Shown in pieces: positions 49,001 through 51,756 of a stretch of 64,000 bases of DNA; the stretch's first letter is position 1; every line of letters begins with the position of its first letter. Both the position numbers and the translations under genes were made by a program. Under the pieces are notes generated by a model that had not been told where the DNA came from, searched no databases, and saw only the letters and a list, made by a program, of their open reading frames with translations. This DNA comes from Diadophis punctatus similis (lineage: Eukaryota; Chordata; Lepidosauria; Squamata; Dipsadidae), in the NCBI GenBank assembly GCA_023053685.1, contig JALIGW010000003.1:139063126-139127125 (forward strand). Direction: 5' to 3'.

Positions 49001-50924
49001 AGTATCCCTTACACATCAAATAGTCACTTATCTCTCATTTCCATAATTAAGACACGTAACTTTCATTGAAAGGTAGGCTCAAATAATATAAGTTCCCTTT
49101 TTTATAAGAAAGCTGTAACTCAGGTCCACTGAATAAAAACACACAGAGACACAGATTCATATTATAGTCAGGAGATTGCTCTCAAAAAGTAGAAAAGGTA
49201 AATTTTCCTTCTGCATCTTTGCTGTGTAAGTCCTCCTTATGAATCTCAAATTCTGGACATAAACTGTTTCAACTCCTACCCTCAAAACGACGCTATAGAG
49301 CACTGCACACCAAGACAACTAGACACAAGAACAGTTTTTTCACAAACGCCATCACTCTGCTAAACAAATAATTTCCTCACCACTGTCTAACTATTCACTA
49401 AGGCTGCATTACTATTACTATTAGTCTTCTCGTTGTTCCTATCACCCATCTCCTCCCACTTATAACTTGTTGCTTGTATCCTTACAATTTATATCAATAT
49501 TGTTTCCTGATTGCTTATTTATACCCTATGACAATCATTAAGTGTTGTACCTCATGATTCTTGAAAATGTACTATGACAATCATTAAGTATTGTACCTCA
49601 TGATTCTTGACAAATGTATCTTTTCTTTTATGTACACTGAGAGCATATGCACTGAAGACAAATTCCTTTTGTGTCCAATCACTCTTGGCCAATAAAGAAT
49701 TCTATTCTATTCTATTCTATTATCAAATGAATGGGGGGGAATCCAATCTATTTTTAAAGTTATTTTGGTATTTTGGATGATTTCCAATTGGTCTTTTCAG
49801 GGATTTATAAATAAATGCTAGATAAATTCTCACAACTGAAATAAACCACAATTAATAAGGAATCCAGGAGAGGCATATATTTACGAACCTTTGCATTTAA
49901 GCGCCAAGAGCATCCATTTTTGCCTGAAACTCTAACTATCTTTCAGATCAACCCCAAACACCATGAACATACTACTGTAATGCAAATAATTCAAAAGACA
50001 GCATTAACTTTTTGTTCATGCAGCTCGATATTCCACAGGTTAACTAACCTTATTTCTATTTGGCACCTGCATGAGCCAGAGGGGAATCATGGCCAAAACT
50101 GACTTTTGTTTTTTTTGGAACAGAGGCAGATTATGGAAGCAGCTGATGTGCAGATAACAAAAGATGCTGGGCTCCAGAACACAAGTTTGGATTTGTTCTT
50201 TACCTGCTTTCTCCTTGCTTGTTGTTTGAAGGCGGAGGATGCAACACAGTCTGATTCCCTTCCATTTCCACAATACACTTGGTATTCAACTCCAACTCTA
50301 GAATGTAACACAGGGCACTTCAGAACTTTTGCCTCCCCCAAGGCATACTTCCCTTCCAGCTCTCTTCTGATTGATTGATTGATACACACTTCATCGCTAG
50401 CCAGCGGGAACTTTCCCCGATTCTTTCTCATGCCTAACAAAAAATAAAAAAACCATTCCCATTTGCCACTAGAAAAGCATAGGAAACGAGATGGGCGTTG
50501 TTCTCCAAAATACTGAAAGGGTGAAGCTCGGCAAGACACTCGAGAATTTCTGCTACAAGCGCTCCGGGTTCGCACACCGCACAATCCGAGAACTCCGTTT
50601 TTCGCAGGTTCGCACCCCGCTTCCCACGACCTTCCGCCGTTGCAAAGAGTTTGTTGAAATGGTGGGACAACGAACACCCCACTTTCCTGAAAAGCTGCAA
50701 CTCTGAACCCTTTTTGTTCCCCCCCCCACCCAACCGTTTTGCAAACAAGTGCATTCTGCAAAGAGCCTGGCCAGGGAGGCAGAAGAGGAGGAGGAGGAGG
50801 AAGAAGAAGAGAGGGGATCGTTTCAGGGAGAAATGAGCACGATCTTTATTCTTCCATTGGATTTATTACCTCGCCTGTTCATGGGCCGGACTCTGACGGC
50901 CACTTTCACCTTGGTATCCGACAT
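2272..50924 (-). CDS. KIF13A: KIF13A, kinesin-3 family motor protein (25 exons seen, 3' part off the window)
   Basis: Gene-level entry; exons are listed separately. The spliced product begins [14 protein letters not shown], the start typical of KIF13A rather than KIF13B. Domains in order: motor about residues 5-355 (P-loop GQTGSGKS 103-110, switch I NEESSRSH 216-223, switch II DLAGSE 253-258), neck and coiled coil 355-440, FHA about 470-545, coiled coil about 600-650, then the kinesin-3 middle region (KIF1B-like and DUF3694 areas) to residue 1074. All 25 exons have AG acceptors and GT donors and the phases join without a stop. Known role: plus-end-directed microtubule motor that moves AP-1/mannose-6-phosphate-receptor vesicles and Rab11 recycling-endosome tubules, and is used in melanosome biogenesis and cytokinesis. 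The usual length is about 1750-1800 residues, so roughly 700 C-terminal residues lie left of the window. It is not a pseudogene as far as seen: no frameshift or stop in any exon. Confidence 0.97.
2514..2646 (-). CDS. KIF13A: KIF13A exon 24 (residues 981-1025)
   Basis: The acceptor is TTTTAG|GTGGAA and the donor is AGACAG|GTATAG; 133 nt. It encodes [20 protein letters not shown], then [20 protein letters not shown], in the DUF3694-like region. Confidence 0.96.
2738..2889 (-). CDS. KIF13A: KIF13A exon 23 (residues 931-980)
   Basis: The acceptor is TTTTAG|GATTAT and the donor is GACAG|GTATTA; 152 nt. It encodes [40 protein letters not shown] and [10 protein letters not shown]. It ends two bases into Arg981. 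Introns 23 and 24 are only 91 and 95 bp, so exons 23-25 form a tight cluster. Confidence 0.96.
3230..3445 (-). mobile_element. Sauria-type SINE, degraded
   Basis: Read on the minus strand it has a tRNA-like head (AGCTAATTTGGTATAGAGG), the middle CCTAGGAAGAAGGCAGTGGC and a degraded BovB-like 3' end. The same layout occurs at 40831-41058 and 54117-54357. Lies in intron 22. Confidence 0.7.
3650..4124. repeat. Short DNA-transposon-like repeat (TTACGACC family), copy 1
   Basis: It starts with AGTCCTTGACCTATGACCG and ends AAGTCAAGAATTATCTGTAG. The family has near-palindromic ends (AGGTAGTCCTCGACTTACG) and internal motifs such as GTGACTTATGAC and AACCTTCTGGCAAGC. This copy is diverged and carries a C-rich insertion near 3900-3980. 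Confidence 0.6.
4656..4829 (-). CDS. KIF13A: KIF13A exon 22 (residues 873-930)
   Basis: The acceptor is TTCAG|GTAAAA and the donor is TGTAGG|GTAATT; 58 codons. It encodes [40 protein letters not shown] and the strand FTVTFSHCR, resembling a C2-like fold conserved in the kinesin-3 middle region. Confidence 0.96.
5082..5311 (+). mobile_element. tRNA-derived SINE with L2-like tail, copy 1
   Basis: The head GCCGAGGTGGTGCAGTGGTT is tRNA-like; the core includes GTTGACTCAGCCTTCCATCC and GGTAAAATGAGGACCCAGAT; the tail (AGCGGTATATAAGTCTAAG, then CTATTG units) resembles L2 3' ends. MIR-like in design; the exact family is not assignable. Intron 21. Confidence 0.75.
6791..6955 (-). CDS. KIF13A: KIF13A exon 21 (residues 818-872)
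   Basis: The acceptor is ATACAG|GTGGTA and the donor is TGCAGG|GTAAGG; 55 codons. It encodes [18 protein letters not shown], an acidic serine-rich linker ([12 protein letters not shown]), then [18 protein letters not shown] microsatellite lies about 70 nt upstream of the acceptor. Confidence 0.96.
7024..7070. repeat. (AC)16(TG)6 microsatellite
   Basis: Alternating AC from 7026 to 7057 switches to TG to 7070, giving a self-complementary tract. It is in intron 20, about 70 nt upstream (in the transcript) of the exon 21 acceptor. Confidence 0.95.
7277..7370. mobile_element. Very short hAT-like MITE (94 bp)
   Basis: The termini CAGTAGTGGGTTCTAA and AACCCACCACTG are inverted. Related to the larger element at 56088-56501 (CAGGGGTGGGTTCTAA). 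Flanks AACTGCAC and CTGTGCAC share only five of eight bases. Intron 20. Confidence 0.6.
8102..8251 (-). CDS. KIF13A: KIF13A exon 20 (residues 768-817)
   Basis: The acceptor is AAATAG|ATGAAG and the donor is GGAGAG|GTGAGG; 50 codons. It encodes [39 protein letters not shown] and [10 protein letters not shown], the very conserved KIF1B-like core of kinesin-3 tails. Confidence 0.97.
8753..9405. mobile_element. hAT-like non-autonomous element (CAGTGATGGCGAACC family), copy 1
   Basis: The left end CAGTGATGGCGAACCTTTTG and right end AGGTTTGCCATTACTG are inverted. At 653 bp it is the longest of four copies; no clear target duplication remains. Intron 19. No transposase coding is seen. Confidence 0.7.
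9510..9650 (-). CDS. KIF13A: KIF13A exon 19 (residues 721-767)
   Basis: The acceptor is TTCAG|AGAGGA and the donor is AAGAG|GTATTT; 47 codons. It encodes [20 protein letters not shown] and [14 protein letters not shown], the beginning of the KIF1B-like domain. The final residues (WKERFQE) differ from the mammalian ending (WKEKVPE) just before the splice. Confidence 0.96.
10711..10873 (-). CDS. KIF13A: KIF13A exon 18 (residues 666-720)
   Basis: The acceptor is TTGTAG|GGATGA and the donor is AGAAAG|GTAGGA; 163 nt. It encodes [20 protein letters not shown], then [20 protein letters not shown], in the conserved kinesin-3 stalk region. Confidence 0.96.
11584..12018. repeat. TTACGACC-family repeat, copy 2, with adjoining repeat fragment
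   Basis: Contains GCCTGGCAGCCGG, GCGAAGTCAATGGGGAAGC and a terminal TTAAACAAGGACTGTCAG. Just to its left, 11470-11570 (TTCTCATCCAAGAAGTTCAG, GGGACAACCATGACCTG) is a fragment of another interspersed repeat that I cannot classify. Intron 17. Confidence 0.55.
12170..12291 (+). mobile_element. LINE 3' end of unassigned clade with (ATTCT)n tail, copy 1
   Basis: CTTTTATGTACACTGAGAGC and CACTTGGCCAATAAAGAATT, then repeated ATTCT. The same end is at 49264-49722. Only the 3' terminus is present. Intron 17. Confidence 0.65.
12404..12614 (-). CDS. KIF13A: KIF13A exon 17 (residues 596-665, coiled coil)
   Basis: The acceptor is GTCTAG|ACCCAT and the donor is AGAG|GTAAGA; 211 nt. It encodes [19 protein letters not shown] and [15 protein letters not shown], a long amphipathic helix, followed by a more variable loop with [10 protein letters not shown] before [10 protein letters not shown]. 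Confidence 0.95.
12870..14066 (-). mobile_element. CR1 LINE, 5'-truncated, reverse transcriptase fragment
   Basis: The minus strand encodes CR1-type reverse transcriptase: [19 protein letters not shown] (motif A), [29 protein letters not shown] (catalytic F-A-D-D), then the C-terminal [19 protein letters not shown]. Frameshifts split it, so it is inactive. The 3' end (minus) carries the CR1 terminus AGGTCCCTTCCAACTCTG followed by ATTCT-type repeats. Intron 16. Confidence 0.92.
14332..14495 (-). CDS. KIF13A: KIF13A exon 16 (residues 541-595)
   Basis: The acceptor is ATATAG|AATTAA and the donor is AATG|GTGAGG; 164 nt. It encodes [10 protein letters not shown], an acidic linker, then [19 protein letters not shown]. 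The basic patch KRKRR after the FHA fold and the acidic linker match KIF13A. The donor must follow AATG so that the next exon gives Asp596-Pro. Confidence 0.96.
14740..15085. other. Intron 15 segment with possible LINE 3' UTR end
   Basis: Ends AATAATAAAAGTTTTTTTTT then an A-run, like a retrotransposon 3' terminus on the plus strand. No coding similarity was seen. Confidence 0.3.
15906..15992 (-). CDS. KIF13A: KIF13A exon 15 (residues 512-540, FHA domain)
   Basis: The acceptor is TTTCAG|ATCATG and the donor is TTTTAG|GTATTT; 87 nt. It encodes [20 protein letters not shown] and [21 protein letters not shown] is the diagnostic FHA strand motif of kinesin-3 members. Confidence 0.96.
15993..18681 (-). 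other. KIF13A: KIF13A intron 14, mostly unrecognised
   Basis: 2.7 kb. Apart from the L2 3' end near 17070-17127 nothing recognisable was seen; no alternative exon with good splice sites and kinesin similarity was found. Confidence 0.6.
17070..17127 (+). mobile_element. L2 LINE 3' end with (ATTAA)n tail
   Basis: GAGTGGGCGGCATAGAAATC followed by ATTAA repeats is the 3' terminus shared with the L2-clade copies at 21868, 38540 and 52823. Confidence 0.6.
18682..18812 (-). CDS. KIF13A: KIF13A exon 14 (residues 469-511, FHA domain start)
   Basis: The acceptor is ATCAG|GACCAC and the donor is GCAAG|GTAAGG; 131 nt. It encodes [20 protein letters not shown] and [16 protein letters not shown], typical of kinesin-3 FHA domains (phosphothreonine or partner-protein binding fold). 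It ends two bases into Arg512. Confidence 0.96.
19162..19548. repeat. TTACGACC-family repeat, copy 3 (near full length)
   Basis: The left end ACAGGTTGTCCTCGATTTAC and right end AAGTCGAGGAATACTGTA are inverted. The interior has AAAGTGACTTATGACTG and ACTTAACAACTATGGCAAG. About 390 bp and non-coding. Intron 13. Confidence 0.75.
19681..19815 (-). CDS. KIF13A: KIF13A exon 13 (residues 424-468)
   Basis: The acceptor is TTACAG|GAAAGA and the donor is AAAG|GTAAAA; 45 codons. It encodes [18 protein letters not shown] and [16 protein letters not shown], the conserved strand leading into the FHA domain. A palindromic mobile element lies about 155 nt upstream of this acceptor. Confidence 0.96.
19970..20119. 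mobile_element. Foldback hAT MITE, near-perfect 150-bp palindrome, 8-bp TSD
   Basis: Starts CAGGGGTGGCCAAACTATGG and ends with its exact reverse complement. The arms (about 75 bp) carry ACTTCAACTCCCAGAATTC and its complement and meet at GCATGCATGC; I see two mismatched pairs. Flanked by CAATACAG at 19962-19969 and 20120-20127. Intron 12, about 155 nt upstream of the exon 13 acceptor. Confidence 0.92.
20508..20618 (-). CDS. KIF13A: KIF13A exon 12 (residues 387-423, neck coiled coil)
   Basis: The acceptor is TTAAAG|TCTATG and the donor is GCACAG|GTATTC; 37 codons. It encodes [20 protein letters not shown] and then [14 protein letters not shown], a heptad-rich charged helix that in kinesin-3 motors controls monomer-dimer switching. 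Confidence 0.95.
21026..21238 (-). CDS. KIF13A: KIF13A exon 11 (residues 316-386, end of motor and neck)
   Basis: The acceptor is TTTTAG|GACAAC and the donor is GCAGAG|GTAAAG; 71 codons. [18 protein letters not shown] and [15 protein letters not shown] are the last motor motifs; [19 protein letters not shown] begins the neck coiled coil. The exon closes the catalytic domain. Confidence 0.97.
21606..21717 (-). CDS. KIF13A: KIF13A exon 10 (residues 278-315)
   Basis: The acceptor is TCTTAG|GTCCCT and the donor is CTCAAG|GTAAAA; 112 nt. It completes [18 protein letters not shown] and continues with [14 protein letters not shown], the microtubule-binding L12 to alpha-5 region. It is separated from exon 9 by the 7.15-kb intron 9. 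Confidence 0.97.
21868..23838 (-). mobile_element. L2-clade LINE, 5'-truncated with frameshifts
   Basis: Minus-strand pieces of the reverse transcriptase: [32 protein letters not shown] (motif A), [25 protein letters not shown] (catalytic Y-A-D-D), then [20 protein letters not shown]. Upstream is part of the endonuclease-RT linker. Two frameshifts and in-frame stops break it. The 3' end reads GCCGCCCTGAGTCC then AAATG/AAATT units. Intron 9. Confidence 0.9.
23839..25036 (-). other. KIF13A: Intron 9 stretch without recognised content
   Basis: AT-rich, no gene. A weak remnant of the AGTCCAAACATCTTAAAG-type MITE lies near 24530-24575. Nothing else was recognised. Confidence 0.5.
25037..25246. 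repeat. Large inverted repeat, 100-bp arms, 11-bp loop
   Basis: Arm 25037-25136 (GATCCAATCTGGGTCAGTCA...) pairs with 25148-25246 (...TGACCCAGATTGGATC) with about four differences. A third, single copy lies at 25874-25966 in the orientation of the right arm. The unit resembles termini of retroelements with CCTGAAGAT and AAGACAAAACCTCTGG motifs; family not identified. Confidence 0.9.
25874..25966 (+). repeat. Third copy of the 100-bp unit
   Basis: CCCTGAAGATGGTCTCCAG through GACCCAGATTGGATC matches the right arm of the inverted repeat about 630 bp away. The 25400-25870 sequence between is purine-rich with no confident coding content. Confidence 0.7.
25967..27636 (-). other. KIF13A: Intron 9 stretch without recognised content
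   Basis: AT-rich, with an A-run at 26811-26827. No gene, exon or classified repeat was seen. Confidence 0.5.
27637..28541. mobile_element. DNA-transposon-like repeat with ACCGTATTTTTCGG ends, copy 1
   Basis: The left end ACCGTATTTTTCGGAGTA and right end TACTCCGAAAAATATGGTA are inverted; the interior has GGTGCATCTTATACACCG. Inside it lies a MITE fragment (28050-28115). A shorter copy is at 36806-37104. Superfamily not assigned. Intron 9. Confidence 0.65.
27998..28045. repeat. 24-bp perfect tandem duplication
   Basis: GACTGCTTTATTATTTGC-TTTGCT is present twice in direct succession (27998-28021 and 28022-28045), next to a MITE fragment. Confidence 0.9.
28869..28981 (-). CDS. KIF13A: KIF13A exon 9 (residues 241-277, switch II)
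   Basis: The acceptor is GCTTAG|AACTCT and the donor is AACAA|GTAAGG; 113 nt. [17 protein letters not shown] carries the switch II motif DLAGSE at 253-258, and [11 protein letters not shown] is the relay helix. It ends two bases into Lys278. Confidence 0.97.
29578..29690. repeat. TTACGACC-family repeat, copy 4 (partial)
   Basis: Holds the half with ACTGAAAAAAGTGACTTATG and CACACTTACAAACATTG; the other half is missing. Intron 8. Confidence 0.55.
29842..30050 (+). mobile_element. tRNA-derived SINE with L2-like tail, copy 2
   Basis: GCCGAGGTGGCGCAGTGGTT head and AAGCGGTATATAAGTCTAAG tail with CTATTG units; close to the copy at 5082. Ends 27 nt before a hAT element. Intron 8. Confidence 0.75.
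30078..30420. mobile_element. hAT-like MITE (CAGTGATGGCGAACC family), copy 2, with 8-bp TSD
   Basis: Starts CAGTGGTAGCAAATTC and ends AAAGGTTTGCCATCACAG. Flanked by ACCTAAGG at 30070-30077 and 30421-30428. 343 bp, non-coding. Intron 8. Confidence 0.88.
30904..31038 (-). CDS. KIF13A: KIF13A exon 8 (residues 196-240, switch I)
   Basis: The acceptor is TCAG|GATATA and the donor is GGT|GTAAGT; exactly 45 codons. It contains [13 protein letters not shown], the switch I signature NxxSSRSH that coordinates Mg-ATP, at 216-223. It is preceded by [18 protein letters not shown], highly conserved in KIF13 proteins. Confidence 0.97.
31367..31738. mobile_element. hAT-like MITE (CAGTGATGGCGAACC family), copy 3, with 8-bp TSD
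   Basis: Starts CAGTGATGGCGAACCTTTTT and ends ATTCGCCATCACAG. Flanked by CCCTAGGC at 31359-31366 and 31739-31746. 372 bp, GC-rich interior, no transposase. Intron 7. Confidence 0.92.
32447..32534 (-). CDS. KIF13A: KIF13A exon 7 (residues 166-195)
   Basis: The acceptor is TGAAAG|GAGTCG and the donor is GAA|GTAAGT; 88 nt. It encodes [20 protein letters not shown] and then [22 protein letters not shown] is the conserved motor motif before the switch I helix. Confidence 0.96.
32922..33010. mobile_element. 89-bp hAT MITE with 8-bp TSD
   Basis: Left end CAGGAGTCCCCAAACTTGG and right end (complement) CAAAGGTCTTCAAACTTGG. Flanked by CACTAGAG at 32914-32921 and 33011-33018. Contains ACTTCAACTCCCAGAATTC, the same body as the palindrome at 19970. 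Intron 6. Confidence 0.9.
33466..33646 (-). CDS. KIF13A: KIF13A exon 6 (residues 106-165, P-loop and alpha-2/beta-4)
   Basis: The acceptor is TTTTAG|GCTCAG and the donor is AAAGG|GTGAGT; 181 nt. [10 protein letters not shown] completes the nucleotide-binding loop; [17 protein letters not shown] is the conserved motor strand and helix. It ends in DPKG, two bases into Gly166. A G-tract on the plus strand just outside the donor gives the intron start a C-rich run. Confidence 0.97.
33854..33868. repeat. Poly-G run of about 15 bases
   Basis: Uninterrupted G on the plus strand in intron 5 (C on the gene strand). A second run lies at about 39318-39330. Confidence 0.85.
33922..34587 (-). mobile_element. 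Solo LTR (666 bp) with 5-bp target duplication
   Basis: On the minus strand it begins TGTTGTGGCC and ends GGCAGAACA, the TG...CA form of LTRs. GTCAC flanks both sides (33917-33921 and 34588-34592). No internal region remains, so it is a recombined solo LTR of an unassigned retroelement (Gypsy-like or endogenous retrovirus). An open frame in its first 300 bases is rich in Glu and Arg ([20 protein letters not shown]); whether it ever coded is unknown. Intron 5. Confidence 0.82.
34774..34957. mobile_element. 184-bp hAT-like element with 8-bp TSD
   Basis: Left end CAGCAGTCCCCAACCTTTTG, right end GGTGGTTGGGGACCCA. Flanked by TTCTAGAG at 34766-34773 and 34958-34965. The body GGCACCAGGGACCGG is known from vertebrate hAT elements. 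Internally deleted. Intron 5. Confidence 0.9.
35274..35366 (-). CDS. KIF13A: KIF13A exon 5 (residues 75-105, first half of P-loop)
   Basis: The acceptor is TTGTAG|ATCAAC and the donor is ACAG|GTAAGA; 93 nt. It encodes the helix with [15 protein letters not shown] and then [10 protein letters not shown]. The Walker A loop is split: GQT here and GSGKS in exon 6. The donor lies inside the Gly106 codon. Confidence 0.96.
35480..35748. repeat. TTACGACC-family repeat, copy 5
   Basis: TTCATATTTATGACAGTTGC, AAGCAAAATCAATGGG and terminal CATCAAGGACTAACCTG. One end is missing. Intron 4. Confidence 0.65.
36240..36512. repeat. TTACGACC-family repeat, copy 6
   Basis: Reads as the opposite orientation of copy 5 (GGGAAGGTCACAAATGGG, ATGAGGATTACCTGTG). 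Intron 4. Confidence 0.6.
36636..36696 (-). CDS. KIF13A: KIF13A exon 4 (residues 55-74)
   Basis: The acceptor is ACAG|GTATTT and the donor is GCAG|GTATGG; 61 nt. It encodes [20 protein letters not shown], the kinesin-3 hallmark stretch (FxFDxxFWS) before the P-loop. It ends one base into codon 75, and the next exon makes that codon Asp where mammals have Gly. Confidence 0.95.
36806..37104. mobile_element. DNA-transposon-like repeat with ACCGTATTTTT ends, copy 2
   Basis: The left end ACCGTATTTTTAGGACTATA and right end TTCTGAAAAATATAGTA are inverted; shares CTATAAGAC and GTCTTATA motifs with the 27637 copy. Intron 3. Confidence 0.65.
37272..37500 (+). mobile_element. Tc1/mariner-like element, left-end fragment
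   Basis: TA followed by CAGTTGTATGTGAAAGTTT and AGGCACCC resembles Tc1/mariner termini. No matching right end is found before the KIF13A microexon at 37639, so the right boundary is approximate. Intron 3. Confidence 0.5.
37639..37651 (-). CDS. KIF13A: KIF13A exon 3, 13-nt microexon (residues 50-54)
   Basis: Thirteen bases between CCACAG and GTAAGC supply the third base of Arg50 and then Lys-Leu-Pro-Lys. Exon 2 ends in phase 2 and exon 4 begins a codon (Val55), so a linker of 1 mod 3 bases is required; skipping it would shift the frame through the motor. Human KIF13A has R-K-P-P-K here. The residues lie in the loop before the VFAFDY strand. The flanking introns are 942 bp and 12.6 kb. Confidence 0.88.
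38020..38083. repeat. TTACGACC-family repeat, copy 7 (end only)
   Basis: Terminal GTAAGTCAAGGACTACCTGT with a short piece of interior. Intron 2. Confidence 0.6.
38540..39108 (+). mobile_element. L2-clade LINE 3' fragment
   Basis: An open segment of about 120 codons from the ORF2 C-terminus ([39 protein letters not shown]), then GCCGCCCTGAGTCCCACGGG and (AAAC)n/(AAAT)n tail. The coding part is nearly intact and similar to the copy at 21868, suggesting fairly recent insertion. Confidence 0.9.
40068..40418. mobile_element. Tigger/pogo-like MITE with TA flanks
   Basis: The left end CAGTAATCCCTCGCTATATC and right end (complement) CAGTGATCCCTCGTTTTCG are inverted; TA on each side (40066-40067, 40419-40420). 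The interior near 40205-40320 is a GC-rich insertion with CCCGCTTCCCCCGCCCACC, possibly a piece of the CAGGGGTG-type hAT family. 351 bp. Confidence 0.75.
40470..40706 (+). mobile_element. tRNA-derived SINE with L2-like tail, copy 3
   Basis: GAGCTGCGGTGGCACAGTGG head, GTTGACTCAGCCTTCCATCC core, GCGGTATATAAGTCTAAGTG tail. Intron 2. Confidence 0.75.
40720..40816 (-). mobile_element. Tc1/mariner-like element, right-end fragment
   Basis: On the minus strand TA then TAGTTACATGCAAAAGTTTG and AGCACCT, about 19 of 27 positions matching the left end at 37272, all differences transitions. Interrupted to the left by a SINE. Confidence 0.5.
40831..41058 (+). mobile_element. Sauria-type SINE, near complete
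   Basis: tRNA-like head GCCAATTTGGTATAAGGGTT, CCTAGGAAGGAGACAATGGC middle, and BovB-like end CAATCTGAACAAAAATCAGA plus CATGATTG. Mobilised by a BovB LINE in trans (known for Sauria SINEs). Intron 2. Confidence 0.8.
41190..41290 (-). pseudogene. Possible mariner transposase C-terminal relic
   Basis: The minus strand reads [20 protein letters not shown], similar to the C-terminal pattern FFxDGIxKLVxRWxKC of mariner transposases. The rest of the enzyme is not recognisable in 41300-42620, which may hold further decayed parts. Confidence 0.4.
43225..43657 (-). mobile_element. CR1 LINE 3' fragment with (ATT)n tail
   Basis: The minus-strand open segment includes [40 protein letters not shown], then the CR1 3' end AGGTCCCTTCCAACTCTG and an ATT-repeat tail at 43225-43243. 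Closely related to the copy at 12870 but with a different tail. Intron 2. Confidence 0.9.
43919..44314. repeat. TTACGACC-family repeat, copy 8
   Basis: Starts AAAGTCCTCACTTACTGACA and ends GTAAGTAAGGACTTATCTGT. Interior AAGCAAAGTCAATGGGGAAG. Intron 2. Confidence 0.7.
44876..45242. repeat. TTACGACC-family repeat, copy 9 (near full length)
   Basis: Starts AGGTAGACCTCAACGTACAA and ends GTAGGTCAAGTACTACTTT. Same orientation and interior as copies 3 and 12. Intron 2. Confidence 0.75.
46930..47270 (+). mobile_element. Old, degraded L2/CR1-like LINE 3' region
   Basis: CTGGTACAAAATGCAGCC codes LVQNAA, a motif of the L2 ORF2 C-terminus, and later segments follow the same order at low identity. Weak but consistent. 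Intron 2. Confidence 0.45.
47347..48079. repeat. TTACGACC-family repeat, copy 10 (interrupted)
   Basis: Starts TAGTCCTCACCTTACGACCA and ends AAGTCAAGGACTACTTGTAT, with unrelated sequence at about 47660-47990 between the halves. Intron 2. Confidence 0.6.
48169..48316 (-). other. Unidentified exon-like open segment in intron 2
   Basis: The minus strand shows a strong acceptor (CTCTCTTCCGCAG), 49 open codons beginning [18 protein letters not shown] and containing [16 protein letters not shown], and then GT at 48168. I do not recognise the sequence; it is not part of known KIF13A. It could be an alternative exon, a decayed retrogene or transposon piece, or chance. Confidence 0.3.
49264..49722 (+). 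mobile_element. LINE 3' end of unassigned clade with (ATTCT)n tail, copy 2
   Basis: The coding remnant near 49280-49370 (complete stop-bounded end resembling LINE C-termini) precedes a 3' UTR with an imperfect tandem pair (ACTATGACAATCATTAAGTG...) and the terminus CTCTTGGCCAATAAAGAATT plus ATTCT repeats. Shares its last 110 bp with 12170-12291. Confidence 0.7.
50204..50297 (-). CDS. KIF13A: KIF13A exon 2 (residues 19-49)
   Basis: The acceptor is TTCTAG|AG and the donor is CAG|GTAAAG; the exon is 94 nt. It reads [16 protein letters not shown] then [15 protein letters not shown], close to mammalian KIF13A in this region. It ends two bases into a codon, which the following microexon completes as Arg50. 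The tail GES-R has one more residue than my recollection of the human protein (GE-R), a length change of exactly one codon at the donor. A longer open frame runs across this exon in another phase and is not coding. Confidence 0.93.
50870..50924 (-). CDS. KIF13A: KIF13A exon 1 (start codon, residues 1-18)
   Basis: ATG at 50924-50922, coding for [18 protein letters not shown] plus the first base of Glu19. The donor is G|GTAATA. An upstream in-frame Met at 51029 is ignored because the residues between do not resemble any kinesin and lie in the GC-rich leader. VKVAVRVRP is beta-strand 1 of the kinesin motor and begins the ATP-binding core (RxRP motif). Intron 1 is only 572 bp. Confidence 0.95.
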
Positions 50925-51750
50925 CTTTCCCGGCAAGCGAGGGTGAATCCTCCCCGCAGAAGCGAACCCAGGTCTTGGAGCCTCCTTCCCTTCGCCGCGA
51001 GCCTTCAGAGCCGCGCCAGCCGCTCGCAAAGACTCGCCCGCAGCCGCCCGGGCAGCGCGACGAGCGCGGCGCCGACGAGGCTCATCCCGGCCCGGGAGGG
51101 AAAGTCACGGGGAGGGGGGGGAGCCGCGCGAAGCTCGAGGAGGAGCAGCAGCAGCAGCCGCGGAAGAAGAGTTTCTCAGAGACGCCGAGGCGGCCGCCTC
51201 GCTTCAGCCTCGCCTGAGCAACAAGCTCCGTTGCCGCCGCCTCCTCCTCCTCTCCCCCGCCACCGCCATCTTCCAGGTTCCGCGGCGGCGGCGGCGGCAG
51301 CGGCAACTCCTGCCTCAGTCCCTTCTCCCCTGTGGAGATTCCGGGGGAGGGGCAGCGAGGGCCGCTGTCGGAAATACCCGAGCGACTTCGCCCCTGAGCA
51401 GCGAAGCGACGGGGTTGGTGGTGGGGAGACTCCACGGCACAGCCAAGTGCCCGAAAGGGCGGCTAAAAGTCATGCGCGAGGAGGGAGGCTGGCGCAAGCG
51501 CAGTCCAGCGCGTCTATAAGTCGGGGTGGGTTGGGGAGGGCGAAGTGTTGTGCTCGTTCCCCTCTCCTGGAGGGGTCAAGAGTGAAAAGAGGGACGGGCG
51601 GCGATTGTAGAACTTGAGCTGCCCGACGGAGCAGCAAGTTTAAGGCTGCGGGTTGTCCTTGGCGGACGGTGGAAGACGGGGACGTGGGCGGGCGTGAAAT
51701 AGCGCGGGAGCGATTGCCCGCGCGGAGGAAAAGCGTGGACATTGGAAAAT
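50925..51750 (-). promoter_or_regulatory. KIF13A: CpG-island promoter and 5' UTR region of KIF13A
   Basis: The stretch directly upstream of the KIF13A ATG is strongly GC- and CpG-rich, unlike the AT-rich flanks. It has short (CAG)n at 51142-51158 and (GGC)n at 51281-51300 and no clear TATA box. On the gene strand AAGATGGCGGTG (51261-51272 region) resembles a YY1 site, which commonly sits just downstream of transcription starts. The exact start is not determinable. Long open frames here are composition artefacts. Confidence 0.8.
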
Positions 51751-51756
51751 GGAATA

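Larger units (their letters stand above)
37652..50203 (-). other. KIF13A: KIF13A intron 2 (12.6 kb)
   Basis: The longest intron of the gene, holding the repeats listed between these coordinates. Segments 37700-38020, 39110-40060, 41300-43220, 45250-46920, 48320-49260 and 49730-50200 are AT-rich and contain nothing else I can name. First introns of this kind often hold enhancers, but no specific site is claimed. Confidence 0.6.

Noticed and set aside
50087..50761. 224-codon minus-strand open frame
   Set aside because: It overlaps KIF13A exon 2 in a different phase; the kinesin-like reading is in another frame bounded by splice sites.
51029..51029. Upstream in-frame Met as the KIF13A start
   Set aside because: The 35 extra residues are Arg/Ala/Gly-rich leader translation; the conserved start is the ATG at 50924.
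50739..51617. 292-codon open frame on the plus strand over the CpG island
   Set aside because: Low-complexity Arg/Ser/Pro/Gly translation from GC-rich DNA antisense to KIF13A exon 1 and its leader; no domain.
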